A DNA stretch of 64,000 nt from Endoryza sp044226045 (GCA_044226045.1 JBGAHR010000018.1:11060-75059), one strand, 5' to 3'; numbered from the stretch's first letter, positions 51,889 through 59,748 are shown. The notes: generated by a model from the sequence alone, not told the origin. Program-made: numbers and translations.

Positions 51889-53334
51889 TTAGCACATCTG
51901 GTATTCAGGCGTGCTCATCAGTTCAATGGTAATCGTTTTGATATAGTTTTCGCGATTGCTTTTGTCTGCATGACTTTCGAGGATGGCTGCCGGGAATTGA
52001 GTGGGCACCTGCAACAGGCAGGTGCTCAAGGCAGGGAGTAACTTTTCCCGCTGAACAGAGTCGAATTTATTGGTGAAGTCATTCCATTTGATCGAGGCTC
52101 CCAGCAGCTGACCTCCCAGCCGACCCATGCTTTTCAGCGCTGCATCTTTTCTTCCCATCATCTGGTCGTCGTCATCTTTCGGCTTTGCGGTCAGTTCCCC
52201 TGCAGTATACAGGAGTTGAGGAAGCCGCATACGAAGCATTAATGAGGAACTGTCGATCCAGTTCCGGCCACCCGGCCATCCGGCCACATTGGGAGGGTAG
52301 AAAAGCAATTGACCCAATAATCTTTGCAGTAACAATTGAACTTCCGGACTCTGCCATTGCATCGGTAACATTCGTTGCATCCCGACAATGAGTTCCACCG
52401 GCGACTTGATCTTTGATCCGATATTTTTTTCTTCATAAAACCAGTCGCTACTGAATATTTCCAGCATCAGTGCGGAAATGTTGTACTGGCTTTGATAGAA
52501 TTTGTTCGCCAGTTGCTGAACGATCTGCTCATCGGGAGTATCATTTACGAAATACCGGTAGATTTTCCTGGTAATATAGAGAGCGGTCTGTTTCTGCTCC
52601 AGCAGTATGCTGATTACATCGTCGCCATCAAAATCACCGCTTTTACCCAGGATGGTTTTTTTGCCATTGTCATGTTGAAATTTTCTAAATACAAAATCTC
52701 CCCGCAGGTTGGCGCCCCAGCCGGTAAAGGCCCGGGCTGCTTCTTTTACATCCGATTCCGTGTAGTTGCCTCTACCCATGGTGAAGAGCTCCATCACTTC
52801 ACGAGCGAAATTCTCATTCGGATGATCTTTCCTGTTTTGATTATTGTTCAGGAAATTGATCATGGCTGCGCTTTTGCTCACCCCTGATAACAGGTCGCCA
52901 AAATTACCCAGGGCGTTTTGACGGATAACATCCAGCAATTGCTGTTGATAGAGAATGTTGATATTCCTGCTTGCAAAATGTCCATGCCAGAATAACGACA
53001 TCTTTTCCCGTAGCTGCTGATCACTGTCTACCATCTGGTTTAGCCAGGCCAGGTTAAGACTTTTAATATCCTCACGGGATTGCTCACGGATTTTCTTTTT
53101 TTCTTCATCCGACAGCTTCTGTTGTTTACTGATCTCATCGATTCCCATCACGAGGCCTTTCAGTGAAGAATCGGCTACATCGATCACCGAAGGAGTGCTG
53201 GATGAGGATTTGAAAAGGGCTTTTACGTATTCACGCGGGTGGGCATGCCGGATCTGTGGAATTTCTTCCGCGATGGGGCCAAAGCCCGCCCGCCAGAGCA
53301 AGTGCTGGATTTTCAGTTGCTGGGAAACAGACAT
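51889..53334 (-). CDS. DUF1800 family protein
   Basis: 481 residues, without an obvious signal peptide. The DUF1800 hallmarks are present: HLLWRAGFGPIAEEI at the N-terminus, FWHGHFASRNI, NENFAREVMELFTMGRGNYTE, EAARAFTGW, and the C-terminal PPNVAGWPGGRNWIDSSSLM. Mostly helical. It is always, in my knowledge, found next to DUF1501, and here the two genes share a strand with 22 bases between. The role of the pair is not known. A modular repeat tract of about 280 bases lies upstream of its start. Confidence 0.92.
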   Translation of the reverse strand: MSVSQQLKIQHLLWRAGFGPIAEEIPQIRHAHPREYVKALFKSSSSTPSVIDVADSSLKGLVMGIDEISKQQKLSDEEKKKIREQSREDIKSLNLAWLNQMVDSDQQLREKMSLFWHGHFASRNINILYQQQLLDVIRQNALGNFGDLLSGVSKSAAMINFLNNNQNRKDHPNENFAREVMELFTMGRGNYTESDVKEAARAFTGWGANLRGDFVFRKFQHDNGKKTILGKSGDFDGDDVISILLEQKQTALYITRKIYRYFVNDTPDEQIVQQLANKFYQSQYNISALMLEIFSSDWFYEEKNIGSKIKSPVELIVGMQRMLPMQWQSPEVQLLLQRLLGQLLFYPPNVAGWPGGRNWIDSSSLMLRMRLPQLLYTAGELTAKPKDDDDQMMGRKDAALKSMGRLGGQLLGASIKWNDFTNKFDSVQREKLLPALSTCLLQVPTQFPAAILESHADKSNRENYIKTITIELMSTPEYQMC

Positions 53335-53389
53335 TCAGAAAAATTTGGGGTAAGACCAGCGGAAAGTTGAAAGGTTTAATTTTTGTAAT

Positions 53390-53668
53390 GCGAATTGCGC
53401 GAATTAGGCGAATTACGCGAATTATTCGAATTAGGCGAATTGGGAAGACGCTGAAGACGCAGAAATTATTGAATGAATTCCCGCACCCGCTCTCGCTCGC
53501 GCTTGCGCCATCGCTCCCGCTCTCGCTCTCGCTTGCGCCATCGCCACCGCACCCGCACCCGCTCTCGCTCGCGCTTGCGCCATCGCTCCCGCTCCCGCTC
53601 TCGCTCTCGCTCGCGCTTGCGCCATCCGCCATCGCTCCCGCTCCCGCTCTCGCTCGCGCCACCGCGCC
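53390..53668. repeat. Nonamer H array, then GC-rich A modules
   Basis: 53390-53443 is exactly six tandem nonamers of GCGAATTAN type. A GAAGACGCTGAAGACGC linker and TTGAATGAATTC follow, and 53480-53668 is a CT-rich run of CGCTCC/CGCTCTCG with repeated CTTGCGCCATC. On the minus strand it begins two bases after the stop of the barrel protein gene. Open frames through it encode only Ala/Arg/Ser/Gly repeats and are not genes. Confidence 0.9.
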
Positions 53669-53669
53669 C

Positions 53670-54311
53670 TTACGGGTTCAAAATAAACCTCATTCCAATG
53701 AGAATATTAGAAAAATTTGTCAGGTTTGAGCCGATGCTGAAGCTATTGCCTTTTGATTTGCCGGATACGTTGGACGCTTCGGAGCTGGTATGAGCGTATT
53801 GTATATATCCCAGGTTATTGAAGCCCATTTCGAGGTGAATTTTCTTATTGATCGCGTAGGAAACGCCGGGATAAAAAGACAAGGTTGCCGATAGTTCCCG
53901 GTTCTCCACATTGACATAAGGCGGAAATCTCTGGGTGTTTTCAACCTTTCTCGCGTTTACTCCCAATCTTCCCTGGCCAAACAAATAAAATCCTTTTCCC
54001 AGTGTAAGATATTTTCTGATGAACACACCAGCACCATAGCCATTGGTCTCTTGTTTAACGCTAACATCTTCTCCCGATCCCACTTCCAATGTTAGATCTG
54101 CGCCAACAATCAGGTTATCTTTCACCGCCTGACCATAAGCCGGCGAAAGGAACACTGAATTGGATTTCAACTCTACACCGCCGGGGCTGGTGGTTTTGCT
54201 AGTAGAGAAATTAACTGTACCACCTAGAAAATGAGCACCTTTTTTGATTTGAGCTTTTGCAGAGAACAGGAAGAAAAATACAGAGGCCAATAAGAGTAGG
54301 TTCTTTTTCAT
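53670..54311 (-). CDS. Outer-membrane beta-barrel protein
   Basis: 213 residues from the ATG at 54311 (MKKNLLLLASVFFFLFSAKAQ, a signal peptide with AKA/Q cleavage); 12 more codons upstream are open but would spoil it. The mature protein is a small eight-strand barrel of the OmpA/OMP_b-brl kind: GAHFLGGTVNFSTSKT, AYGQAVKDNLIVGADLTLEV, GAGVFIRKYLTLGKGFYLFG, SFYPGVSYAINKKIHLEMGF and a final strand ILIGMRFILNP. Function unknown. The GC-rich repeat begins right after its stop. Confidence 0.85.
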   Translation of the reverse strand: MKKNLLLLASVFFFLFSAKAQIKKGAHFLGGTVNFSTSKTTSPGGVELKSNSVFLSPAYGQAVKDNLIVGADLTLEVGSGEDVSVKQETNGYGAGVFIRKYLTLGKGFYLFGQGRLGVNARKVENTQRFPPYVNVENRELSATLSFYPGVSYAINKKIHLEMGFNNLGYIQYAHTSSEASNVSGKSKGNSFSIGSNLTNFSNILIGMRFILNP

Positions 54312-54345
54312 AACGAGTAGTTTAGTATGGAACAAATATGAAATC

Positions 54346-54380
54346 AAAAAAGGGAATCGCCAATGAAGACGATTCCCTTT
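54346..54380 (-). terminator. Intrinsic terminator downstream of serS
   Basis: AAAGGGAATCG at 54349-54359 pairs perfectly with 54370-54380 around a 10-base loop. On the minus strand it ends in TTTTTT. It lies 20 bases beyond the serS stop, so the extended serS frame still ends before its terminator. Confidence 0.85.
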
Positions 54381-54400
54381 AACAACAAATTACATTGAAT

Positions 54401-55747
54401 CTAAAAAATAGTTATGTTCATAAATCTACTCTCGCTCGCGCTTGCGCCATCACTCCCGCTCCCGCTCTCGCCATCGCTCGCGCTAGAGATTATCGCCGAA
54501 CCAAAATACGGTTGTACGGCAGCGGGAATTTTAATTCCTTCTGGTGTTTGATGATTTTCTAGTAAACAGGCAACAATACGTGGAAGAGCCAGTGAACTTC
54601 CATTGAGGGAGTGCAAAAGCTGCGTTTTGCCATTACTATCTTTATACCGGGCTTTCATTCTGTTTGTCTGAAAGCTTTCGAAATTACTCACAGAGCTGAC
54701 CTCCAACCATTTTTCCTGTGCCGCACTGTAGACCTCGAAATCATAAGTCATGGCCGAAGCAAAACCCATATCTCCTCCGCACAAGCGCAATATTCTGTAA
54801 GGAAGTTCCAATGATTGAAGCAATTTCTCTACATGTAATACCATTTCTTCTAACACATCATAGCTGGTTGCCGGGTTGACCAATTGTACGATTTCCACTT
54901 TATCAAACTGGTGCAGCCTGTTCAATCCTCTTACATCTTTGCCATAGCTGCCTGCTTCTCTTCTGAAACAGGGCGTGTATGCCGTCATTCGAATGGGCAG
55001 ATCTGATTCTTTCGAAATGGTATCGCGATAAATATTGGTTACCGGAACTTCCGCTGTGGGTATAAGGTAAAAGTTATCTTCGGTTGCATGGTACATTTGT
55101 CCTTCCTTATCCGGTAACTGGCCGGTGCCATACGCGGATGCTTCGTTTACCATATGCGGCGGCAGGTATTCGGTATAACCGGCGCTGGTATTGTAGTCGA
55201 GGAAATACTGTATTAATGCCCTTTGCAATTTCGCGCCTTTATTGACATACACAGGAAAGCCGCTGCCCGTTATTTTGTTACCCAGTTCAAAATCTATCAG
55301 GTTGTATTTTTTAGCCAGGTCCCAATGGGGCGCCGCGCCGCCGTGCAGGCTGGGTTTTTGTCCGCCCTCGCGCACTACTTCATTGTCTTCCGGAGTTTTT
55401 CCCGGAGGCACTTTTTCGGAAGGCAGGTTAGGAATCAGGTATAGAATCGCCTCAATGTTCTTTTCGGCTTCCGTCAGTTTTTCCGGGTTTTGCTGTTGTT
55501 TCCAGGCCGCCACTTCTGCTTTTTTCTGTTCAGCAGCTTCTTTCTGTCCTTTGGCGATAAACTGACCGATCTCTTTACTCGATGCATTGATTTTTGACTG
55601 TAGTTCATCCAGTTCGAACTGGTATTGTTTTCTTTTTTCGTCCCATTTCAATAATTCATCAATCAGCTCGGGCTGTTTGAAATTCCTGATCGCCAAACGC
55701 TGTTTTACCAGATCGGAATGCTGGCGGATAAAAGCCACTTGTAACAT
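54401..55747 (-). CDS. serS: Seryl-tRNA synthetase with repeat-encoded tail
   Basis: 448 residues; the normal enzyme would end near residue 422. The N-terminal coiled-coil arm (about 25-110) and class II core are intact: motif 2 in TPCFRREAGSYGKDVRG, motif 3 in LNGSSLALPRIVACLLEN. After PYFGSAIISS come about 26 extra residues, largely Ala/Ser/Gly/Asp/Glu (ASDGESGSGSDGASASES), encoded by a GC-rich module A tract, then RFMNITIF and a stop. The tail therefore comes from a repeat running over the old stop codon. Because serS is essential, the tail must be tolerated. The start is the ATG at 55747, with a -7 element just upstream. Confidence 0.97.
   Translation of the reverse strand: MLQVAFIRQHSDLVKQRLAIRNFKQPELIDELLKWDEKRKQYQFELDELQSKINASSKEIGQFIAKGQKEAAEQKKAEVAAWKQQQNPEKLTEAEKNIEAILYLIPNLPSEKVPPGKTPEDNEVVREGGQKPSLHGGAAPHWDLAKKYNLIDFELGNKITGSGFPVYVNKGAKLQRALIQYFLDYNTSAGYTEYLPPHMVNEASAYGTGQLPDKEGQMYHATEDNFYLIPTAEVPVTNIYRDTISKESDLPIRMTAYTPCFRREAGSYGKDVRGLNRLHQFDKVEIVQLVNPATSYDVLEEMVLHVEKLLQSLELPYRILRLCGGDMGFASAMTYDFEVYSAAQEKWLEVSSVSNFESFQTNRMKARYKDSNGKTQLLHSLNGSSLALPRIVACLLENHQTPEGIKIPAAVQPYFGSAIISSASDGESGSGSDGASASESRFMNITIF
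54427..54485. repeat. Module A tract inside the serS 3' end
   Basis: CT-rich run on the plus strand (CGCTCGCGCTTGCGCCATC, CTCCCGCTCCCGCTCTCG). It shares over 20 consecutive bases with the array at 53480-53668, in the same orientation and about 0.9 kb away. Confidence 0.85.
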
Positions 55748-55760
55748 TTGAGTTCTGTTT

Positions 55761-55803
55761 GGCGCAAAGGTAATGTTTGTTCAGTGAGTTTTATCTTTGC
55801 GCC
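55761..55803. promoter_or_regulatory. Mirrored divergent -7 elements (TTTGCGCC)
   Basis: Plus strand TATCTTTGCGCC at 55792-55803 ends directly before the ATG at 55804; minus strand TACCTTTGCGCC at 55761-55772 lies 13 bases before the serS ATG. Both match TAnnTTTG and together form an 11-of-12 inverted repeat with 19 bases between. The plus-strand message would be nearly leaderless. Confidence 0.6.
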
Positions 55804-56148
55804 ATGTTGGCAAAAGATGATCTGCAATCCCGTTGGTGGGAACTGGAAGGAAAACTGATTGAGCGTTTTGGGAAAAAGCCCGATATGGAAACGATTCTTT
55901 TCCTGATCGGCATTCAGGAATACAATGGGCCTGTGAGTAAATTCACCAAAGAACAGAAACAGGACCTGATGCATATCGCCGTGTGCACGGTGCTGATGCC
56001 AAGCGGCTATTACGAGATTGAGCGGTACGATGATGATGAATGGCCGCATTTTCGCCAGTTGAAAGAGCTTCCTGTAATGAATATGGTTGAGCAGGAGAAT
56101 TTTTTAAAAGACCATGTGTTGATGTATTTCGCCAGCCATGAGTTTTGA
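55804..56148 (+). CDS. Conserved-looking small cytoplasmic protein
   Basis: 114 residues from the ATG at 55804; a longer frame from 55777 starts upstream of the -7 element and is rejected. No signal peptide or membrane helix. The protein is helical and acidic: LAKDDLQSRWWELEGKLIER, METILFLIGIQEYNG, EQKQDLMHIAVCTVLMPSGY, NFLKDHVLMYFASHEF. Such proteins are common near serS in Bacteroidota as far as I recall, without known function. Divergent from serS with mirrored promoters. Confidence 0.75.
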   Translation: MLAKDDLQSRWWELEGKLIERFGKKPDMETILFLIGIQEYNGPVSKFTKEQKQDLMHIAVCTVLMPSGYYEIERYDDDEWPHFRQLKELPVMNMVEQENFLKDHVLMYFASHEF

Positions 56149-56185
56149 CATTGCAATATTCAATTCATAACAATATTTTCGCTGG

Positions 56186-56890
56186 ATGAGAAGATACCTG
56201 CTTGTTGCCATCAGCGCATTTTGCCTGGGGGCCTGCAATCCAAAACTTTCCAATGGTCTAAGGGTGCACGACCTGGATAAAGATGTGGCCATTATTACCA
56301 ACAAGGGAACAATCCTGGTAAGATTGTCTGATTCGACTCCGCTTCATAGAGATAATTTTCTAAGATTGGTAAAACAGCATTACTATGATAGTGTGCTTTT
56401 TCACCGGGTAATACAGGGGTTTATGATCCAGTCCGGTGATCCCAACAGCAAGACAGCCGGCAAGGGTCAGCCCCTGGGTAATGGCGGCCCCGGATATCTG
56501 ATCCCCGCTGAATTCCGCCAAAGTATGTTTCATCACAAGGGAGTATTAGCCGCTGCCCGAACCGGAGATGAGGTCAATCCGACAAAAGCCAGCAGTGGCA
56601 GCCAGTTTTACATAGTACAGGGCAGGATTCATACCGAAATTAGTCTTGATTCTGTGGAAGCTTTCCGGTTGAAAGGAAGAAAGATACCCCCTGAATACCG
56701 GAATGTATATGAAACTATTGGCGGAAGCCCGCATCTCGACCAGAACTATACCATTTTTGGTGGAGTATTGTCGGGGCTCGAGGTGGTAGACAGCATCGCT
56801 GCGGTTCCAACCAGTAAGGGAGTCGATCGTGATCGCCCGCTGGAGGATGTACGGATCATCACCATGAAACTGGTAAAAAGAAAGAAATAA
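56186..56890 (+). CDS. Cyclophilin-type peptidyl-prolyl isomerase, lipoprotein
   Basis: 234 residues. The signal peptide ends in the lipobox CLGAC with Cys at about 16, so it is a lipoprotein. The cyclophilin domain covers the rest: catalytic region DSVLFHRVIQGFMIQSGDPN, the AARTGDEVNPTKASSGSQFY segment and YTIFGGVLSGLEVVDSI. A divergent insertion of about 25 residues (LDSVEAFRLKGRKIPPEYRN) lies before the last strand. It assists folding of envelope proteins. It follows the preceding gene by 37 bases. Confidence 0.94.
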   Translation: MRRYLLVAISAFCLGACNPKLSNGLRVHDLDKDVAIITNKGTILVRLSDSTPLHRDNFLRLVKQHYYDSVLFHRVIQGFMIQSGDPNSKTAGKGQPLGNGGPGYLIPAEFRQSMFHHKGVLAAARTGDEVNPTKASSGSQFYIVQGRIHTEISLDSVEAFRLKGRKIPPEYRNVYETIGGSPHLDQNYTIFGGVLSGLEVVDSIAAVPTSKGVDRDRPLEDVRIITMKLVKRKK

Positions 56891-56959
56891 AAGCGCTCCT
56901 TAAATTTAATTAACCAGCCATCGATCAATTTCTTATTTTGCAGCCCTAAAAATCTGAAC

Positions 56960-57340
56960 ATGAATTTTCCGGACAACCTCAAGTACACCAAAGATCACGA
57001 ATGGATCAAAGTTGAAGGTAATATTGCCACTATTGGCATTACAGACTTCGCTCAAAGAGAATTGGGAGATATTGTTTATGTAGAGATTGAAACAGTGGGC
57101 AAAGAGCTCGCCCGTGAATCTGTTTTTGGTACCGTTGAGGCCGTTAAAACAGTGTCCGATCTTTTCCTCCCTGTTACCGGAAAAATTCTCGAGTTTAATC
57201 CTGCCCTGGCCGGTGCCCCCGAGCTGGTGAACAACGATCCGTATGGAGAAGGCTGGATGGTTAAAATGTCCCTCACCGATCCGGCAGAGTTGTCTGACCT
57301 GATGGATGCCACTGCCTACCAAAGCCTGGTAGGGGAGTAA
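56960..57340 (+). CDS. gcvH: Glycine cleavage system H protein
   Basis: 126 residues. Lipoyl carrier of the glycine cleavage complex. The sequence shows YTKDHEWIKVEGNIATIGIT, FAQRELGDIVYVEIETVG and the lipoyl-lysine site FGTVEAVKTVSDLFLPVTG. The C-terminal region GEGWMVKMSLTDPAELSDLM is standard. gcvT and gcvP are not in the window. A TATTTTG stretch 20 bases before the ATG may be the -7 element, and a good terminator follows. Confidence 0.97.
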   Translation: MNFPDNLKYTKDHEWIKVEGNIATIGITDFAQRELGDIVYVEIETVGKELARESVFGTVEAVKTVSDLFLPVTGKILEFNPALAGAPELVNNDPYGEGWMVKMSLTDPAELSDLMDATAYQSLVGE

Positions 57341-57370
57341 ATCCGGCAATAAACTTATTTCGTATATCAT

Positions 57371-57397
57371 AGAGTGGCTTCACTGCCGCTCTTTTTT
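57371..57397 (+). terminator. Intrinsic terminator after gcvH
   Basis: AGAGTGGC at 57371-57378 pairs (one G-U) with GCCGCTCT at 57385-57392, loop TTCACT, followed by six T. Confidence 0.88.
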
Positions 57398-57426
57398 GTT
57401 ACATTGGGCCTTGCTATTAACCGAAC

Positions 57427-57972
57427 TTGGGAACAACCATCACATATAACGAGCAGGAGCTGGTGTCTTTGCTGAAAAGCAGGGATAATAATGCTTTTGC
57501 CTATTTGTACGATCATTATTCAGGGGCCCTCTATACGATCATTTTACAGATTGTAGAGAATTCGGAACTTGCCAATGATGTATTACAGGAGGTTTTTCTC
57601 AATATTTGGCGCAAAATGGAAAGCTATGATTCAACAAAAGGGCGCTTATATACCTGGATGTTAAACATCGCCCGAAATGCGGCCATCGATATGATCCGTT
57701 CGAAAAGCTTTCAGAACAGCCGGAAAAACCAGTCGTTGCCGGAAAACGTAGATATGTTGTCAGCCGGTCCGGCCACTCAGCCCAATGTTGACTTGCTGGG
57801 ATTGAAAAAATTACTGGAAAACTTGAAGCCTGAGCTGAGAACGCTGGTAGATCTTGCCTATTTCAAAGGGTACACGCATGAGGAAATAGCAGAAATAGAG
57901 GAAATACCATTAGGGACGGTGAAGACAAGAATCAGAAGCGCATTAATGCAATTAAGGACAATTTTGAAGTGA
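57427..57972 (+). CDS. RNA polymerase ECF-type sigma factor
   Basis: 181 residues. Sigma region 2 (about 20-90; YLYDHYSGALYTIILQIVEN, LQEVFLNIWRKMESYD, TWMLNIARNAAIDMIRS) and region 4 (about 120-178; LVDLAYFKGYTHEEIAEIEE, LGTVKTRIRSALMQLRTIL) are present, with no region 3. The start must be TTG at 57427: an in-frame TAA is six bases upstream and the first ATG falls inside region 2. It overlaps the next gene by four bases (GTGA), a typical sigma/anti-sigma pair. Promoter targets unknown. Confidence 0.94.
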   Translation: MGTTITYNEQELVSLLKSRDNNAFAYLYDHYSGALYTIILQIVENSELANDVLQEVFLNIWRKMESYDSTKGRLYTWMLNIARNAAIDMIRSKSFQNSRKNQSLPENVDMLSAGPATQPNVDLLGLKKLLENLKPELRTLVDLAYFKGYTHEEIAEIEEIPLGTVKTRIRSALMQLRTILK

Positions 57973-58817
57973 ACATACAGGAATACATATCAAGTGGGAT
58001 CGTAGAGCTCTGTGTACTCGGTCTGGCCTCACCGGAGGAGAGATCGGAGTTCGAACGGATGTGTGATGCACATGCAGAAGTACGATTGGCCCGCGATTCT
58101 TTCGAGCAGCAGTTGGAAAAGACTGCACTGGAAAGATCTATTAATCCTCCCCGTCACCTGCGAAGCAAAATATTCTCAGAAATTGAAATCGAGAAGGAGA
58201 AATCCGGCTACCCTGCCAACGGATTGGTGGCAGACAATAAGAATGGCGAGTCTGAACCAGCCAGGGTAATTGGTATATCCCGGTCATTCCGGTATGCGGC
58301 TGCCGCGGCCATTATACTCTTTGTGGGTAGTGTGGGAATGAACTTTTACTTCTACCAGAAATACAAAACCGTCAGTGATCAATATTCGGCACTGGTACAG
58401 CAGCAATCGGATATGGCTGGCAAAATGAAGGAATACCAGGCCAGGTATGATGAGTGGATGGCAGCTGAGAAAAAGATGAATGATCCTGCCATGGCTGTGA
58501 TCAGGATGGAAGGAAAAGAAGTGCCCGCGAGCCCCGATCCATCCAGCATGGCCACGGTTTACTGGGATACAAGAACCAAAGATGTTTATCTGCGCGTCAA
58601 TCATATGCCTTCGCCTTCTTCCAGCGAAATGCAATACCAGCTCTGGGCAATCGTGGATGGAGTACCGGTAGATGCCGGTGTATTCGATATCCGGGAAGGA
58701 GTGCCTTATATCACCATGAAGAATATTCCAAAGGCGCAGGCCTTTGCCATCACCCTCGAGAAAAAAGGCGGCCGCCCCGTTCCGGAAGGAAAGATGTATG
58801 TGTTGGGGAAAGTGTAG
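57969..58817 (+). CDS. RskA-type transmembrane anti-sigma factor
   Basis: 282 residues from a GTG that overlaps the sigma stop. The N-terminal cytoplasmic domain (about 1-100) contains SGIVELCVLGLASPEERSEF and a helical anti-sigma segment; the single membrane helix is at about 100-122 (YAAAAAIILFVGSVGMNFYF); a coiled coil follows (QYSALVQQQSDMAGKMKEYQ). The periplasmic RskA C-terminal domain has SSEMQYQLWAIVDGVPVDAG and AFAITLEKKGGRPVPEGK. It should sequester the adjacent sigma factor until an envelope signal arrives. A repeat tract starts about five bases after its stop. Confidence 0.93.
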   Translation: MNIQEYISSGIVELCVLGLASPEERSEFERMCDAHAEVRLARDSFEQQLEKTALERSINPPRHLRSKIFSEIEIEKEKSGYPANGLVADNKNGESEPARVIGISRSFRYAAAAAIILFVGSVGMNFYFYQKYKTVSDQYSALVQQQSDMAGKMKEYQARYDEWMAAEKKMNDPAMAVIRMEGKEVPASPDPSSMATVYWDTRTKDVYLRVNHMPSPSSSEMQYQLWAIVDGVPVDAGVFDIREGVPYITMKNIPKAQAFAITLEKKGGRPVPEGKMYVLGKV

Positions 58818-59003
58818 GGACGTTTATCGTTTCAGGTTTCAGGTTTATCGTTTCACGTTGGTTTCTCTTTCCGTTTCCCATTCTCTTTCCCTTTCCGTTT
58901 CTCCTTCCCTTTCCGTTTCCCTTTCCCTTTCCGCTCTCGCTCCCACTCCCGCTCCGTTCATCGCTCCCACTCCCGCTCCGTTCATCGCTCCCTTTCCCTA
59001 TCT
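58818..59003. repeat. Modules D-B-A (A-B-D on minus strand)
   Basis: D at 58820-58862 (TTTATCGTTTCAGG type), B at 58862-58932 (CCTTTCCGTTTC type), A at 58932-59003 (CGCTCCCACTCC with GTTCATCG inserted twice). It ends ten bases before the VanZ-like gene, so module A here directly precedes a start codon. Confidence 0.9.
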
Positions 59004-59012
59004 TCACTTTTT

Positions 59013-59429
59013 ATGGCAAAAGTTTTCTCTGTTATTCGTTACCTCGGAGGCCGTATTATTTATCCCTTCATCTGGACAGTACTGATCATCTTCCTGCTTT
59101 GCCTGCCGGGTAAGGCGATCCCCACCGGGGGCATTTTTGGTATCAAGAACCTCGATAAGATCGTTCATGTGGGCTTATTCGGAACTTTTGTCCTGTTATG
59201 GGGTATTCTGGCCTGGAACCGGACAAAAAACCGGCAGAAATGGCCAATTTGGCTGGCAGGGATCATGCTGCTGAGCGTGGGACTGGGAGTGGCTTTGGAA
59301 TTTGTTCAGGCGGCCTATATCCCCAACCGGAGTTTCGACGTTTGGGACATCTGGTCCGATGTGGTTGGTTCTGTATTGGTTATGATTTTGCTGGCTAAGT
59401 TGGGCGGAAAATATAAACTGCTGATTTAG
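59013..59429 (+). CDS. VanZ-like membrane protein
   Basis: 138 residues with four membrane helices: IYPFIWTVLIIFLLCLPG, KIVHVGLFGTFVLLWGILAW, WLAGIMLLSVGLGVALEFVQ and SDVVGSVLVMILLAKL. The VanZ pattern is in LDKIVHVGLFG, GVALEFVQAAYIPNRSFDVWD and DVVGSVL. VanZ-like proteins give low-level teicoplanin tolerance in one known case; their general role is unclear. A CCTATCTTCAC stretch at the end of the repeat might be its -7 element. Confidence 0.9.
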   Translation: MAKVFSVIRYLGGRIIYPFIWTVLIIFLLCLPGKAIPTGGIFGIKNLDKIVHVGLFGTFVLLWGILAWNRTKNRQKWPIWLAGIMLLSVGLGVALEFVQAAYIPNRSFDVWDIWSDVVGSVLVMILLAKLGGKYKLLI

Positions 59430-59448
59430 AAAGTTCAGGCAAAAAAAT

Positions 59449-59470
59449 AACCCCTGTAGAAACAGGGGTT
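59449..59470. terminator. Perfect hairpin after VanZ gene, T-run on minus strand
   Basis: AACCCCTGT at 59449-59457 pairs with 59462-59470, loop AGAA. Seven A precede it on the plus strand, so it would work best for minus-strand transcripts, yet the nearest minus-strand gene ends about 280 bases away. Confidence 0.6.
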
Positions 59471-59748
59471 GTAACCAAAACTAACTGCTTATGAGAAAAT
59501 TGACTGCTTTTATATAAGATCTATAAATGCTTTCTGATTAGGTATAACGCAAATCGAATGCCATTAGTGTGACCGATCTCGTTAAAGAAGGTTTAAAGCC
59601 TTCAAAAAAAATCTATAAAGAACTGATAACAAGAATCAATACACAAAGTAACGAAGAGCAAAAATAATTTACAGACATCCGGGGTATAATTTGAAATACA
59701 TTAACAAGAATGGGGCTTAGGTCGCCCATTTTTTCCCGGACTGAGTAA
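59471..59748. other. AT-rich spacer with a second terminator
   Basis: 278 bases without an open frame. A hairpin ATGGGGC (59710-59716) with GCCCAT (59724-59729), followed by TTTTTT, is a plus-strand terminator at 59710-59734 with no gene just upstream. A small hairpin GAAGG..CCTTC followed by eight A lies at about 59588-59604. A short unannotated RNA ending at 59734 is possible. Confidence 0.4.

Noticed and set aside
53231..53729. Open frames through the GC-rich array that encode Ala/Arg/Gly/Ser repeats
   Set aside because: Same cause: module A and its variants lack stops. They overlap the real DUF1800 start and the barrel gene end.
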